The notes: a model not told the origin generated them from the sequence alone. Numbered from the stretch's first letter, positions 43,018 through 52,779 are shown. The stretch is DNA of 64,000 nt from Mycolicibacterium iranicum (GCF_002101705.1 NZ_LQPC01000029.1:124001-188000); one strand, 5' to 3'. Program-made: numbers and translations.

Positions 43018-44054
43018 GGGCTGCTCTCCTCACGTTGCAACTCTGAAACGAGATCCATCACCGTCGCTTCGTCTACAGACGGCGGGAAGCCCACGAGGAC
43101 TCGGTCGATCAGCCCGTCGCACCGCCCCCGGATCGCGCGGACTACACTGTCGAGCGGGGCGACGACAGCGAATTCCGCAAGCATCGTGTCGTCGATCAGC
43201 GAGCCCATCGCGTCCCATTGCCCCTCGCGCGAGAGCCGGTGCAATTCGGTTTGCAGGTCGCCCCAGCCGTGCAGTTCGAGCACGCCACGATAGGCGGGCG
43301 TCGAGGCGTAGAAGGCGATCTGCTTGCGGGTCGCGACGGCGTTCTGCGTGAGCTCGGCCTCGTCGCGGCCGGTCACCACGAACAGCGGGCTGGCCACCTC
43401 GACGTCGCGCCGTTGCCTGCCGGCCCGTTCGATCCCTCGCGTCAGCGTCGGAATGGTGACGTCGCGGAAGTATCGCTGTGTCGAGAAGGCATGGGCGATA
43501 AGGCCGTCGGCAACCTCACCGCACATCTCGGTCATCCGGTCGCCCACAGCGGCGACGAAGACTTTGGGGTGGCCATGGGGGTGCGGCTGCGGCACGAACA
43601 TCGGCGTCATCAGGGTGTGCGTGTAGAACTCGCCGTCGAATGCCAGACGCGTACCGTCGCGCCAACATTCCCAGATAGCGTGCAGCGCAAGCACGAACTC
43701 GCGCATTCGGGCGACAGGCTTGCTCCACGACATGCTGAACCGCTTCTCGATGTGCGGTTTGATCTGCGAGCCAAGCCCCAGCAGCAGCCGGCCCTCGGAG
43801 TATTCCTGGAGATCCCAGCCGATCTGCGCCACGGTCATCGGGTTGCGCGCGAAGGCCACCGCGATGCTGGTGCCCAGTTGGATGCGACTGGTGTGCTCTG
43901 CAGCCAGTGCCAATGGCAGGAAGGGGTCGTGATTGATCTCCGCCGTCCAGCAACCGTCGTAGCCCCGGCGTTCGAGCGTCTCCGCGGCGGCGGGAACGTG
44001 TGACAGTCGACTGACGACGGCAGCGTCGACCTTGAGGCCGCCGTCCGCACCCAT
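43014..44054 (-). CDS. LLM-class F420-dependent oxidoreductase (TIGR03617-like)
   Basis: A 346-residue luciferase-like TIM-barrel protein. Visible elements are GYDGCWTAEINHDPFLPL, IQLGTSIAVAFARNPM and RLLLGLGSQ. Mycobacterial members mostly use F420. It probably oxidises or reduces an intermediate of the island's pathway. The ATG at 44054 is 12 bp from the operator at 44066-44086. It is the first gene of the operon LLM-P450. Confidence 0.85.
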   Translation of the reverse strand: MGADGGLKVDAAVVSRLSHVPAAAETLERRGYDGCWTAEINHDPFLPLALAAEHTSRIQLGTSIAVAFARNPMTVAQIGWDLQEYSEGRLLLGLGSQIKPHIEKRFSMSWSKPVARMREFVLALHAIWECWRDGTRLAFDGEFYTHTLMTPMFVPQPHPHGHPKVFVAAVGDRMTEMCGEVADGLIAHAFSTQRYFRDVTIPTLTRGIERAGRQRRDVEVASPLFVVTGRDEAELTQNAVATRKQIAFYASTPAYRGVLELHGWGDLQTELHRLSREGQWDAMGSLIDDTMLAEFAVVAPLDSVVRAIRGRCDGLIDRVLVGFPPSVDEATVMDLVSELQREESSP

Positions 44055-44065
44055 GGTGGATGAAG

Positions 44066-44086
44066 CTACAGTAAGCGATTCAGTAT
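44066..44086. promoter_or_regulatory. Island operator copy (LLM / carboxyltransferase)
   Basis: CTACAGTAAGCG followed by ATTCAGTAT. It matches the 54433 site at 17 of 21 positions, including the identical central GTAAGCG. It sits in the 77-bp region between divergent starts at 44054 and 44132. Confidence 0.7.
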
Positions 44087-44131
44087 GGTCAACGTTGCAC
44101 GTGGCGCGCCGTTGAGGACAGGAGTCTGCGC

Positions 44132-45628
44132 ATGGCCAAGGCCGAGGATTGGGCGGAAACACTCGACGAGTTGAACCGCCGTCGCGACCATTCCCGAAGC
44201 ATGGGAGGCGACCAACGGCTCGCCAAGCATCACGGCAAGGGAAAGCTCGACGCGCGCGCCCGGATTGCCCACCTGCTGGACAAGGGCTCCTTCCGCGAAT
44301 TCGGCACGCTTGTCGGCGGGGACATCGCGGCCGACGGAATCGTCGCCGGTTCCGGCCTCATCGACGGCAGGCCCGTGATGGTCGGCGCAGAGGACTTCAC
44401 CACACTCGCGGGCAGTATCGGCCCTGGCGGCAACGCCAAGCGGTACCGGCTTGCCGAACTCGCGCTGCGGGATCGTGTTCCGATGGTGATGCTGTTGGAG
44501 GGCGCCGGTTTCCGGCCCAGCGGCGAGCACTATGGCCGCACCCCCACCGATCTGCTGGCGCAGGCCCAGTGCTCGGGAAAGGTGCCGACCGTCAGCGGAC
44601 TGTTCGGACCCTCCGCGGGGCACGGCGCACTTGTCGCCCCGGTCTGCGACTGGACGATCATGACGACCCAGGGCGCGATCTTCACGGCAGGACCGCCCGT
44701 GGTCAAAGAGTCCACCGGCGAGGAGATTTCGAAGGAGGACCTTGGCGGGCCCGCCGTCGCGCTGGCCAGCGGGGTGATCCACAACCTCGGCCAGGACGAC
44801 GCCGCGGTGCTCGACGATATCCGGCGCTACCTGTCCTACTTCCCGCTGAGCGCATGGTCGTATCCGGCGTCGGCTCCGGCGAGCGAGGCCACGGGACGCC
44901 GGTCGACGCCGGAGCTGCTGGAGATCGTGCCGCGGGGCAACCGCCAGGTCTACGACATGCGCGCGGTCCTCGACGTCGTGTTCGACGACACCGACTGGTT
45001 CGAGGTGCAACCGAAGTTCGGGCCGGCGATGATCACCGCGCTCGCGCATCTCGGCGGCCATCCGGTAGCGGTGGTGGCCAACCAGCCCAAGGTGCTCGCA
45101 GGGTCCATCGACGCCGACGCCGCGGACAAGGCAGCGCATTTCATCATGGTCGCCGACGCGTTCCACCTGCCGATCGTGTTCCTTGCCGACAACCCGGGGA
45201 TGCTGCCGGGCAGCCGCTCCGAGAAGACCGGCGTGTTGCGCAGCGGTGCACGGATGTTCGCGGCTCAGACCGCGGCGACGACACTGAAGCTGCATGTGAC
45301 GCTGCGCAAGGCATACGGGTTCGGCTCGATGGTGATGTCGCTGCTCGGATTCGACAATCAGAGCGCGACCTTCGCCTACCCGGGCGCCACGATGGGCGCG
45401 ATGAGTGCGGCCGCATTGAGCAAGGCCTCACACGCCACGGAGGACATCGAGGCCAAGCTACGCCAGGCCGAGGTGGACGCGTCGTTCCGCTCGGCCGGGC
45501 ACCTCGGCTTCGACGACCTCATCCACCCGGAAGAGACCCGCGACGTACTCCTCGATGCGCTGGAGCGAGGGCTCTACAGCCGCCAGGCGGCAGCACAACC
45601 GGTGACCCGAACCACCATCACCCCCTAG
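44132..45628 (+). CDS. Acyl-CoA carboxylase carboxyltransferase-like protein
   Basis: A 498-residue crotonase-fold carboxyltransferase (AccD/propionyl-CoA carboxylase beta type). The N-half has KLDARARIAHLLDKGSFREFG and EGAGFRPSGEH; the C-half has ADNPGMLPGSRSE, AYGFGSMVM and AFAYPGATMGAM-like segments. No biotin carboxylase/BCCP gene is nearby. It is divergent from the LLM gene through the 44066 operator. ATG 44132. Confidence 0.87.
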   Translation: MAKAEDWAETLDELNRRRDHSRSMGGDQRLAKHHGKGKLDARARIAHLLDKGSFREFGTLVGGDIAADGIVAGSGLIDGRPVMVGAEDFTTLAGSIGPGGNAKRYRLAELALRDRVPMVMLLEGAGFRPSGEHYGRTPTDLLAQAQCSGKVPTVSGLFGPSAGHGALVAPVCDWTIMTTQGAIFTAGPPVVKESTGEEISKEDLGGPAVALASGVIHNLGQDDAAVLDDIRRYLSYFPLSAWSYPASAPASEATGRRSTPELLEIVPRGNRQVYDMRAVLDVVFDDTDWFEVQPKFGPAMITALAHLGGHPVAVVANQPKVLAGSIDADAADKAAHFIMVADAFHLPIVFLADNPGMLPGSRSEKTGVLRSGARMFAAQTAATTLKLHVTLRKAYGFGSMVMSLLGFDNQSATFAYPGATMGAMSAAALSKASHATEDIEAKLRQAEVDASFRSAGHLGFDDLIHPEETRDVLLDALERGLYSRQAAAQPVTRTTITP

Positions 45629-45636
45629 CCCCTCGC

Positions 45637-45685
45637 GATTTCGACGTGTCTGGTCGCGCTCCGCGCGACTCAGCACGCCGAAATC
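45637..45685. terminator. Interrupted hairpin between convergent genes
   Basis: Outer arms GATTTCGACGTG / CACGCCGAAATC (11 of 12 pairs) and an inner GTCGCGC-TCC-GCGCGAC hairpin. Located between the stops of the carboxyltransferase and LLM genes. Confidence 0.7.
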
Positions 45686-45686
45686 A

Positions 45687-46727
45687 CTACGCGCTGGCGC
45701 GGTAGGCGGTGATGATCGGTTCGAGTTCGTCGGGTGTGGCGCCGTGCATGATGACCGCGTCGGCGCCGTAGTCGAATTCCTTGCGCACGCGGTCCACGCA
45801 CTGCTGCGCCGACCCGGTCGCCGAGGGCTCCAACCACTCGTCAGGGATGAGCGTCGCGATGTGCTCGATCTGCTCGGCGGTGGCCTTGTGGTCGATGCCG
45901 CCGGGAATCGACTGCACCACCGTGTCATCCCGGAACCGTTGCAAGACCGCAGGATCCCAGCCGTTGGTGTTCACCAGAAGATCACCGTAGCCCTGCAGGT
46001 AGGTGGCCAGCCGGGCAACGGTCTTCTTCAGCCGCAGCTCTTCGGGCAGGTGATCGCCGACCGTGGCAAAGCACGACCACACCCGAACCGATGCCGGATC
46101 GCGGCCGGCCTGCTCGGCAGCGTCCTTGACCGTCTTGACGGCGCGCTGCAGGGTTTCCGGTGTGAAGTAGGTGTGCAGGATGACGTCGTCGAACTCACGC
46201 CCACCCAGCGCGAGCGTCTGGGGACCGAACGCGACGATCGCCAGCCGGATGTCTTCGCGGAACTCGGGATCGAGGAACAGCACCTGATACTTGCCGATCG
46301 GACCGTCGTGGTTGAAGATCAGCTCGCCGTGCCAGAGTCTGCGCATCACCTGCGCGAAATCCTCCATCTGCGCGGTGGTCACCGCGGGCACGCCGAAGGC
46401 GTGGTACATCGCCGCGATTCCGCGGCCCAACCCCAGCGTGAACCGGCCCCCGGAGAGCCGGTGCATGGTTGTCGCCCACGATCCGGTGATCAGGGGGTGA
46501 CGCGTGTTGTGGTTGGTCGCCGCGGTCGCGATCTGCATGCGGCTGGTCACCGCCAGCGCGGCACCGGTCAGCGACGAAGCTTCCTTGACGTTCCAGCGTT
46601 CGGAGATGAAACCGGTGCCGAAGCCGAGCTCCTCGCCACGGCGGGCCTCGTCCATCAGGATGGCGGGCCCCTCACCGCCGGCACCCGCCAGCAGGTAGAA
46701 GCCCAGTTCGTCCAAGGTGCGCGTCAT
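45687..46727 (-). CDS. LLM-class F420-dependent oxidoreductase (TIGR03857-like)
   Basis: A 346-residue luciferase-like protein. Visible: LDELGFYLLAGAGGEGP, GFGTGFISERWNVKEA and GGRFTLGLGRGI. It differs clearly from the other LLM protein (43014). ATG 46727 overlaps the SnoaL-like gene stop (ATGA), so this is the distal gene of the minus-strand operon BVMO - hydrolase - SnoaL - LLM. Confidence 0.85.
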   Translation of the reverse strand: MTRTLDELGFYLLAGAGGEGPAILMDEARRGEELGFGTGFISERWNVKEASSLTGAALAVTSRMQIATAATNHNTRHPLITGSWATTMHRLSGGRFTLGLGRGIAAMYHAFGVPAVTTAQMEDFAQVMRRLWHGELIFNHDGPIGKYQVLFLDPEFREDIRLAIVAFGPQTLALGGREFDDVILHTYFTPETLQRAVKTVKDAAEQAGRDPASVRVWSCFATVGDHLPEELRLKKTVARLATYLQGYGDLLVNTNGWDPAVLQRFRDDTVVQSIPGGIDHKATAEQIEHIATLIPDEWLEPSATGSAQQCVDRVRKEFDYGADAVIMHGATPDELEPIITAYRASA

Positions 46728-47098
46728 GACCAGATCCCTTGCTTGTAGCCGCAATTCCAGACTTCGGTGATCCTGCCATCGACCACACGGAAGATCTCCA
46801 TACTCGCCACGGTGGTCTCGGTACCGTCCTTGAGCCTCATCGGTGACTGGTACACGATCGCGACGTGTTCCCCGTCGTCGCCGGCGACCACGAGGTTGAG
46901 GTCGAAGCGAATGGACTCGAACATGTCCCAGTGATCGACCACGCGTGCGACGGCCTGCTCGTGCGTCAGCGTCGTGGACTCCCCCACGTCGTGGCGGATG
47001 ACGCGTTCACCGAGCAGTTCGTCGGCCAGGGCGAAGTCACGCTCGTTCCACACGATCAAGTTGTACTGCTCCACCACCTCGCGGGCGGAACGCGTCAC
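46724..47098 (-). CDS. SnoaL-like (NTF2-fold) protein
   Basis: A 124-residue NTF2-like protein. SAREVVEQYNLIVWNERDFALADELLGERV gives the typical N-terminal helix pair (read in two parts), then DHWDMFESIRFDLN and EIFRVVDGRITEVWN. Such proteins are isomerases, hydratases or cyclases of ring compounds, for example polyketide or steroid-like. The GTG at 47098 follows a good GGAGGTG. Confidence 0.85.
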   Translation of the reverse strand: MTRSAREVVEQYNLIVWNERDFALADELLGERVIRHDVGESTTLTHEQAVARVVDHWDMFESIRFDLNLVVAGDDGEHVAIVYQSPMRLKDGTETTVASMEIFRVVDGRITEVWNCGYKQGIWS

Positions 47099-47153
47099 GA
47101 GAACACCTCCGTCGGGTCGATCGCCTACCAGTGGATCATGGCCGCCGCGCTCA

Positions 47154-48275
47154 TCAGCGACTGCGGGTCCGATCCTGACCCATCGAGCTGAGAAGCCGCT
47201 CTGAGGCTCTTTGCACGGACGGGGCGAAAAGATGCCCGACGTGGCTGCCGCGGTGCCAGTGCAGCTCGCCGCCCCAGCGTTCATGGAGCACCTCGGCCGG
47301 TTCGCGGCCGGCCATCTGGTCGTGTGACGCGCCGACGATCAGCCGCCGCTCGGTCGGCGCCGTCGGTTCGACCGATTGGTAGTCGAGCGCGGACATCATT
47401 TGTTCGACGACATCAGAGCGCAGGAGTGCGACGGTCTCGTCGACCGAAGGGCCCCAGCGGCCCAGGTGCGTGGCGATCATGGCATTGAGTCCGGAGATCG
47501 GCGTGAACACCGCGACGGCGTCGACCGGCTCCAGATGCGAAACCAACCCCGCGACAGGGCTTCCCATCGACACCCCGGCAACGGCAACCGTCGTGGCCTG
47601 TGGCCGCAACCACTGCACCAGTGCCCGCACCTCCGACACCACGCGCATCATTCCGGCGACGTTGGCCAGCGGATCCATCGTGGGATACGCCGGCCACGTC
47701 TGGCCCCGGACACCGCAGCCCGGCTGGACCGGCAGGGCGACGTTGACTCCGAGGCCCTCCTGGATGCGTCGCGCCCTGGCGAACAGCAGGTCGATGGGCT
47801 GCCCCTGTCCGGCGCCGTGCACCCACACCAGCCAGGGACGCCGATCGTCACCTGCCCGGCACAGGTGCACGACGGCGGTCGCCGGCCCCCCGAATCCGGC
47901 ACGCACCAGCGACTCCGGGAGGTGGGGGTCGTGGTCGAACGTCATCTGCTCGTAGCTGCGATGTCCGAACCGACGCCGCTGCAGCGAGTTCACCCGCACG
48001 GGATCGGGGGCGGCATTCGCGCCCGCGACGCCGAGGGCGGACAGCTCGGATGCCGCCGGCGCGCACGAGCCCGGCGAACGCTCCAGCTTCGGCGGGGGCG
48101 CCGTCAGCGTCATGCCCGTCAGAGCCAGTTCGTCCAGCGTGACCTCACCCAGCCGGCGAAGGTCGCTCCACGAGAACGCATTCCAATCCCCCGATGCCGA
48201 AACCGCACGGTGCGCACGCGGTAGCACACCCGCGAAATCGGTGCCGATGCGCCAGATTCGCTCGGTGGTTCTCAC
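47154..48275 (-). CDS. Alpha/beta-hydrolase family protein
   Basis: A 373-residue protein. The central WLVWVHGAGQGQPIDLL is the oxyanion-hole HG, GVSMGSPVAGL holds the nucleophile Ser, and GSHVGHLFAP the catalytic His. The N-terminal 130 residues are unusual for simple hydrolases. It resembles acyl-transferring or ester/CoA hydrolases. The GTG at 48275 overlaps the stop of the BVMO gene (GTGA), so it follows in the same operon. Confidence 0.8.
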   Translation of the reverse strand: MRTTERIWRIGTDFAGVLPRAHRAVSASGDWNAFSWSDLRRLGEVTLDELALTGMTLTAPPPKLERSPGSCAPAASELSALGVAGANAAPDPVRVNSLQRRRFGHRSYEQMTFDHDPHLPESLVRAGFGGPATAVVHLCRAGDDRRPWLVWVHGAGQGQPIDLLFARARRIQEGLGVNVALPVQPGCGVRGQTWPAYPTMDPLANVAGMMRVVSEVRALVQWLRPQATTVAVAGVSMGSPVAGLVSHLEPVDAVAVFTPISGLNAMIATHLGRWGPSVDETVALLRSDVVEQMMSALDYQSVEPTAPTERRLIVGASHDQMAGREPAEVLHERWGGELHWHRGSHVGHLFAPSVQRASERLLSSMGQDRTRSR

Positions 48276-49900
48276 GCGAGCTTGAACCCCGTGTAGCCGC
48301 CCGCGGCGATCTCGTCGCATCGCCGCCGATACTCGGGGATTCCGGCGGTATAGCCCATGTACGTGCGCTTCTTGCCTGGCACGTTGCCGCCGTTGTACCA
48401 GGAGTTGCACGACGGATGGACCAGGACGGTCGGTGCCACCAGTGCGGTGGCCTGCTCGATCCATTCGCGCTGCGCCTCCGGTAGCGCTTCGATGGTCCGG
48501 TGGCCGTGTTGGCGGAGATGGTCGATGCAGGAGCCGATCCATTCCACGTTCTGTTCCAGTGCGGCGACGAAATTTGATGCAGCAGAGGGACTTCCGGGAC
48601 CCTGAATAGTGAACAGGTTCGGGAAGCCCGCCACAGCCAGCCCGAGGTAGCTCAACGGTCCCTCCGCCGCCCAGAAGTCACCCAACGACAGACCGTCGCG
48701 ACCGCGGATATCGATGCGGCTCAACGCCCCGGTCATGGCATCGAATCCCGTGGCGTACACGATCACGTCGAGTTCATGCAGGCCCCCCTGAGTCTCGATA
48801 CCCGCGGCGCGCACGGAGACGATCGGGTCGGAGCGCAGATCGACCAGGGTCACGCTGTCGCGGTTGTAGGTCTCGAAGTACCCCTGGTCGATGATCGGTC
48901 GTTTGCAGGCGAACGGGTGGCTCGGCGTCAGCGCCCTTGCTGTGTCAGGGTTTTCGACGATCCGCGCGATCGCCTCGCCGTAGAGTTCGGCCGCCATCCG
49001 GTTGGCTTCGATGTCGAAGAACAGGTCACCCCAGTTGAGCGCGCCCATGACGCCACCCTCCTCGACGGCGCGGGTCCGTTCTTCCCGCGAGGCCGACTTC
49101 AGCGGCGGTTTGGCGAGCATCTCGAGCAGGACAGAGAACGCGCTCAGCCGTGCCGCACCGACAGGGTGCTCACGCTGCGCGGCGCGGATCTCCGGATAGC
49201 GGGCCTTGAGGTCGTCGAGTTCCCCGGGCTCGAACCGGCGAACTTTCCACGGCAACGTGTAGGCCGGTGACCGCTGGAACACCGTGAGGTGCGCGGCCTC
49301 CCGGGCGACGACCGGAATCAACTGGACACCGGTGGACCCGGTTCCGATCACGCCGACCCGTAGACCGGTCAGGTCGATACCGCCTTCGGGCCATCGACTC
49401 GTGAACAGCGAGGTGCCGGTGAACGCGTCCATACCCGGGATCGTCGGCTCGAGCGGTACTGACAGGATTCCGGTGGCCGCGACGACGAACGGCGCGACGA
49501 ACGAGTCGCCGGCATCTGTCGTCACGGTCCACTCCGATGCGTCCTCGTCGAAGATCATCGCGGCGACGTTCGTCCCGAACGAGATGTCGCGACGCAGGTC
49601 CAGCCGGTCGGCGACGAAGTTGAGGTACGCCTCGATCTCGGGCTGGGCGGGCATGGTCTCGGTCCACACCCACTCCTGCTGGATGGCCTCAGCGAAGCTG
49701 TACGAGTACTCGATGCTCTCGATGTCGCACCGCGCACCCGGATAGCGGTTGTACAGCCACGTCCCTCCAACGTTGCGCGCCTTCTCCAGCACCCGGACCC
49801 GGAGCCCGAGTTCACGAAGGTGATGCAGCGCGTAGAGGCCGGAGAAACCTGCACCGACGACGATCGCGTCATAGCGTGTGGGGTCACGTTCGATCGTCAC
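48272..49900 (-). CDS. BVMO-like flavin monooxygenase with altered fingerprint
   Basis: A 542-residue flavoprotein monooxygenase. Two Rossmann motifs are present: VVGAGFSGLYALHHL (FAD, about 14-28) and GVIGTGSTGVQLI (NADPH, about 183-195). Between them is the Baeyer-Villiger fingerprint region FTGTSLFTSRWPEGG, where the usual His (FxGxxxHxxxW) is Phe. The end PGKKRTYMGYTAGIPEYRRR is typical of large BVMO-like proteins. It could insert oxygen next to a ketone, or do a related hydroxylation. ATG 49900 lies 19 bp from the operator at 49919. First gene of the minus operon. Confidence 0.85.
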   Translation of the reverse strand: MTIERDPTRYDAIVVGAGFSGLYALHHLRELGLRVRVLEKARNVGGTWLYNRYPGARCDIESIEYSYSFAEAIQQEWVWTETMPAQPEIEAYLNFVADRLDLRRDISFGTNVAAMIFDEDASEWTVTTDAGDSFVAPFVVAATGILSVPLEPTIPGMDAFTGTSLFTSRWPEGGIDLTGLRVGVIGTGSTGVQLIPVVAREAAHLTVFQRSPAYTLPWKVRRFEPGELDDLKARYPEIRAAQREHPVGAARLSAFSVLLEMLAKPPLKSASREERTRAVEEGGVMGALNWGDLFFDIEANRMAAELYGEAIARIVENPDTARALTPSHPFACKRPIIDQGYFETYNRDSVTLVDLRSDPIVSVRAAGIETQGGLHELDVIVYATGFDAMTGALSRIDIRGRDGLSLGDFWAAEGPLSYLGLAVAGFPNLFTIQGPGSPSAASNFVAALEQNVEWIGSCIDHLRQHGHRTIEALPEAQREWIEQATALVAPTVLVHPSCNSWYNGGNVPGKKRTYMGYTAGIPEYRRRCDEIAAGGYTGFKLA

Positions 49901-49918
49901 TGTTCCTCCGGGCCCGCA

Positions 49919-49939
49919 ATACTGTCGCTGTTACAGTAT
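49919..49939. promoter_or_regulatory. Island operator copy (BVMO / Rieske)
   Basis: ATACTGTCG, 3-nt centre, TTACAGTAT. Matches the 54433 site at 17 of 21 positions with identical outer 7-bp arms on both sides. It lies between divergent starts at 49900 and 49981. Confidence 0.8.
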
Positions 49940-49980
49940 CCATGTCCACAGGACTGTGTGGTCGGATCCGAGGAGACGTC

Positions 49981-50997
49981 ATGAAAGTTCCGTTCACCTG
50001 GAAAGTCACGGGATGGTTCATGATCGGGTGGTCGGCGGAGTTCGAGATCGGCGATGTGAAGGCGCTCAAGTACTTCGGGGAAGACCTCGCCGCCTACCGC
50101 GACGAGTCGGGCGCACTGCACGTCCTGGAGGCGCACTGCAAACACCTCGGCGCCCACATCGGCCACGGCGGCACCGTCGTCGGCGACTGCGTCGAGTGCC
50201 CGTTCCACGGGTGGCGGTGGGGTCCCGACGGTTCCAACACCTACATCCCGTACCAACCCGACCGCCCCAACCGCGGACTGACGCTTCGGTCGTATCCAGT
50301 GAAGGAGCAGTACGGCTGCGTCTTCATGTGGTACCAGCCGCACGGCAAGGAGCCGCAGTGGGAATTGCCCGACATCTTTCACAAATTCCCCCAGTTCGAG
50401 ACCGACGCGAACGCCTACTACCGGCCATACCCCGAGTTCTCCCGTCGCGCCGACGCCATCCCGGTGCATCCGCAGATCGTCGCCGAGAACGGTCCGGACA
50501 GTTCACATTTCCGCTACGTGCATGGCGCGTCGGTGACACCGGTCTGCTTGCACTGGGAGAACGTCGACGAAGAATGGCGATTCTTGACCGGCTGGCCCGA
50601 TGCCCGAAGCGACGACCCGGACAAGATGGCGCTGCGCATCCACAGCCATTTCTCGGGCCTGGGCTTCGCAATGAGCGCATTCGAAGGGTCATCGAATCAC
50701 CGGCTCATCTTTGCCTGTACCCCCGTCGACGACGAGGTGTCCGACATGTTCTATTCGATCTGGTGGCCGAAGCTTCCTGGCGAGACCTCCGACGCACCGC
50801 CACCCGAGCTCATCGACAAGGTGGAACGGCAGTTTCTCAAGACGGTGTGGGAGGACTGCGATATCTGGCGCTATCAGAAGTACATCGAACATCCCGCGCT
50901 GGCGAAGATCGACGCCAGGCCGTACATGGCGTTGCGCAAGTGGGCACAGCAGTTCTACGAGGTACCCCCGGCTGGTGACCCGGTCGCCCACCGATGA
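49981..50997 (+). CDS. Rieske non-heme iron oxygenase (KshA-like)
   Basis: A 338-residue terminal oxygenase. The Rieske cluster uses C53/H55 and C73/H76 (CKH and CPFH). The mononuclear iron site is N170, D173, H176, H181 in ENGPDSSHFRYVH. This is the KshA/3-ketosteroid 9-alpha-hydroxylase type of monooxygenase. KshB-type reductase is not in the window. The steroid-like substrate is a family-based guess. ATG 49981 follows GAGGAG. Confidence 0.92.
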   Translation: MKVPFTWKVTGWFMIGWSAEFEIGDVKALKYFGEDLAAYRDESGALHVLEAHCKHLGAHIGHGGTVVGDCVECPFHGWRWGPDGSNTYIPYQPDRPNRGLTLRSYPVKEQYGCVFMWYQPHGKEPQWELPDIFHKFPQFETDANAYYRPYPEFSRRADAIPVHPQIVAENGPDSSHFRYVHGASVTPVCLHWENVDEEWRFLTGWPDARSDDPDKMALRIHSHFSGLGFAMSAFEGSSNHRLIFACTPVDDEVSDMFYSIWWPKLPGETSDAPPPELIDKVERQFLKTVWEDCDIWRYQKYIEHPALAKIDARPYMALRKWAQQFYEVPPAGDPVAHR

Positions 50998-51126
50998 GGA
51001 TTCCCCTCACCGAATTGGCGGCGCCAGGGCACACCGCCCTGATCGCAGCGTGGTCCAGAGAATCATGAGTAGACAACTATTGCCCGACTGTATGCTCACG
51101 CGGCGAGCCCGTCTAGAGTCCATCGC

Positions 51127-52779
51127 ATGACCGAGTCGATTCAGTTCACCGTCCCGGCCGCCGCCGACGCTGTCACGGCGGTCATCGGCGACCGCGAGTT
51201 CATCGTCCAGGGCGAACGGCGGTTCACCTTTGCGCAGGTCGTAGAGCGTTCCAATCGGCTCGCGACCTTCCTTCACTCGCAGGGACTGGGCTGCCACACC
51301 GAACGGTCGCAGCTGGCAGGCCATGAAGTCGGTCAGGATCTGCTCGGCATCTATGCCCACAACGGGCCCGAGTACGTCGAGGGCATGCTGGGCGCATGGC
51401 GCGCCAGGGTCGCGCCGTTCAACGTCAACTACCGCTATGTCAAGAGCGAGCTGCAGTACCTGCTGTCCGACTCCGGCGCGACGGCCCTGCTCTATCACGC
51501 GGCCTTCGCACCGCGCCTCGCCGAGGTGCGCGCGGACCTGCCTGCGCTGAAAGTCCTGATCCAGATCGCCGATGACTCCGGCAACGAATTGCTGCCCGGC
51601 GCAGTTGATTACGAGTCGATCGTCGCCGACGGCCCCACCGATGTGCCCCCGGTCGAGCCGTCACCCGACGATCTCTATGTGCTGTACACCGGCGGAACCA
51701 CGGGCATGCCGAAGGGCGTGCTGTGGCGCCAGCACGACATCTTCATGACCTCGTTCGGCGGGCGCAGCCTTTACACCGGCGAACTTGCGACGTCCTACGA
51801 CGACATCGCCAAGCGCTGCGCCGAGAACCCCGGCACCAAGCTGATGGTGTTGCCTCCGCTGATGCACGGCGCCGCCCAATGGGCGGTGCTCACCGCGATG
51901 AACACCGGTCAGACAGTGGTGTTTTCACCGGTGGTCGACCACCTCGACGTCGACGATGTCGTCGCGACCATCGAGCGCGAGAAGATCCTGGCCGTCACCG
52001 TTGTCGGCGATGCGATGGCCCGCCCGCTGGCCGATGCCATCGAACGCACCAGCGCCGACCTGTCGTCACTCGCGGTGGTGGCCAACGGCGGGGCCCAGCT
52101 CACGCCGACGGCCAAACAGCGCCTCATCGACGTCAAAGAGAACCTAATGGTGGTCGACGGCGTCGGCTCGTCGGAGACCGGAGCGCAGATGACGCACATG
52201 TCCGCCCCCGGGGCGGTGTCCACGGGAACGTTCACCGCGGGCCCCGACACCTTTGTTGCCGCAGATGATCTCAGCACCATCCTCGAACCCGGGCACGACG
52301 GGATGGGCTGGCTCGCCCAGCGCGGTTATGTCCCGCTCGGCTACAAGAACGACGCCACCAAGACCGCGGCCACATTCCCCGTCATCGCGGGTGTGCGCTA
52401 CTCGGTGCCAGGCGACCGCGCACGTCATCTCGCCGGCGGGGCGGTCGAGCTCCTCGGCCGCGATTCGGTGACCATCAACTCCGGCGGCGAGAAGATCTTC
52501 GCAGAGGAAGTGGAGTCGGCGATCGCATCGCATCCGTCGGTGGCCGACGTGGTGGTCGCCGGACGGCCCAGCGAGCGGTGGGGGCAGGAGGTGGTCGCGG
52601 TGGTGGCGCTGGTCGATGGTGCGTCCGCAACGGCCGACGAGCTGATCGAGCACGCCTCATCGGTGATCGCCCGCTACAAACTGCCCAAGGCCGTGGTGTT
52701 TCGACCCAGCATCGAGCGCAGCCCGGCGGGCAAGGCCGACTATCGCTGGGCCCGCGAGCAGGCGGTCAGCGGGTCGTGA
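51127..52779 (+). CDS. Acyl-CoA synthetase (FadD19-like)
   Basis: A 550-residue AMP-forming ligase. The P-loop is YTGGTTGMPKGVLW; other parts are GVGSSETG, GRDSVTINSGGEKIF and a C-terminal RSPAGKADYRWA carrying the catalytic Lys. The short insert GLGCHTERSQLAG near residue 60 is typical of FadD19/FadD17-like proteins that activate steroid side-chain acids. It would produce the CoA ester used by the thiolase-like and FadE proteins. ATG 51127. It follows the Rieske gene after 129 bp. The 3' end overlaps the convergent ALDH gene by 14 bp. Confidence 0.9.
   Translation: MTESIQFTVPAAADAVTAVIGDREFIVQGERRFTFAQVVERSNRLATFLHSQGLGCHTERSQLAGHEVGQDLLGIYAHNGPEYVEGMLGAWRARVAPFNVNYRYVKSELQYLLSDSGATALLYHAAFAPRLAEVRADLPALKVLIQIADDSGNELLPGAVDYESIVADGPTDVPPVEPSPDDLYVLYTGGTTGMPKGVLWRQHDIFMTSFGGRSLYTGELATSYDDIAKRCAENPGTKLMVLPPLMHGAAQWAVLTAMNTGQTVVFSPVVDHLDVDDVVATIEREKILAVTVVGDAMARPLADAIERTSADLSSLAVVANGGAQLTPTAKQRLIDVKENLMVVDGVGSSETGAQMTHMSAPGAVSTGTFTAGPDTFVAADDLSTILEPGHDGMGWLAQRGYVPLGYKNDATKTAATFPVIAGVRYSVPGDRARHLAGGAVELLGRDSVTINSGGEKIFAEEVESAIASHPSVADVVVAGRPSERWGQEVVAVVALVDGASATADELIEHASSVIARYKLPKAVVFRPSIERSPAGKADYRWAREQAVSGS

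Noticed and set aside
51066..51110. ACTGTAT sequence upstream of the FadD-like gene as an island operator
   Set aside because: It has only one half-site with no matching second arm at the right distance.
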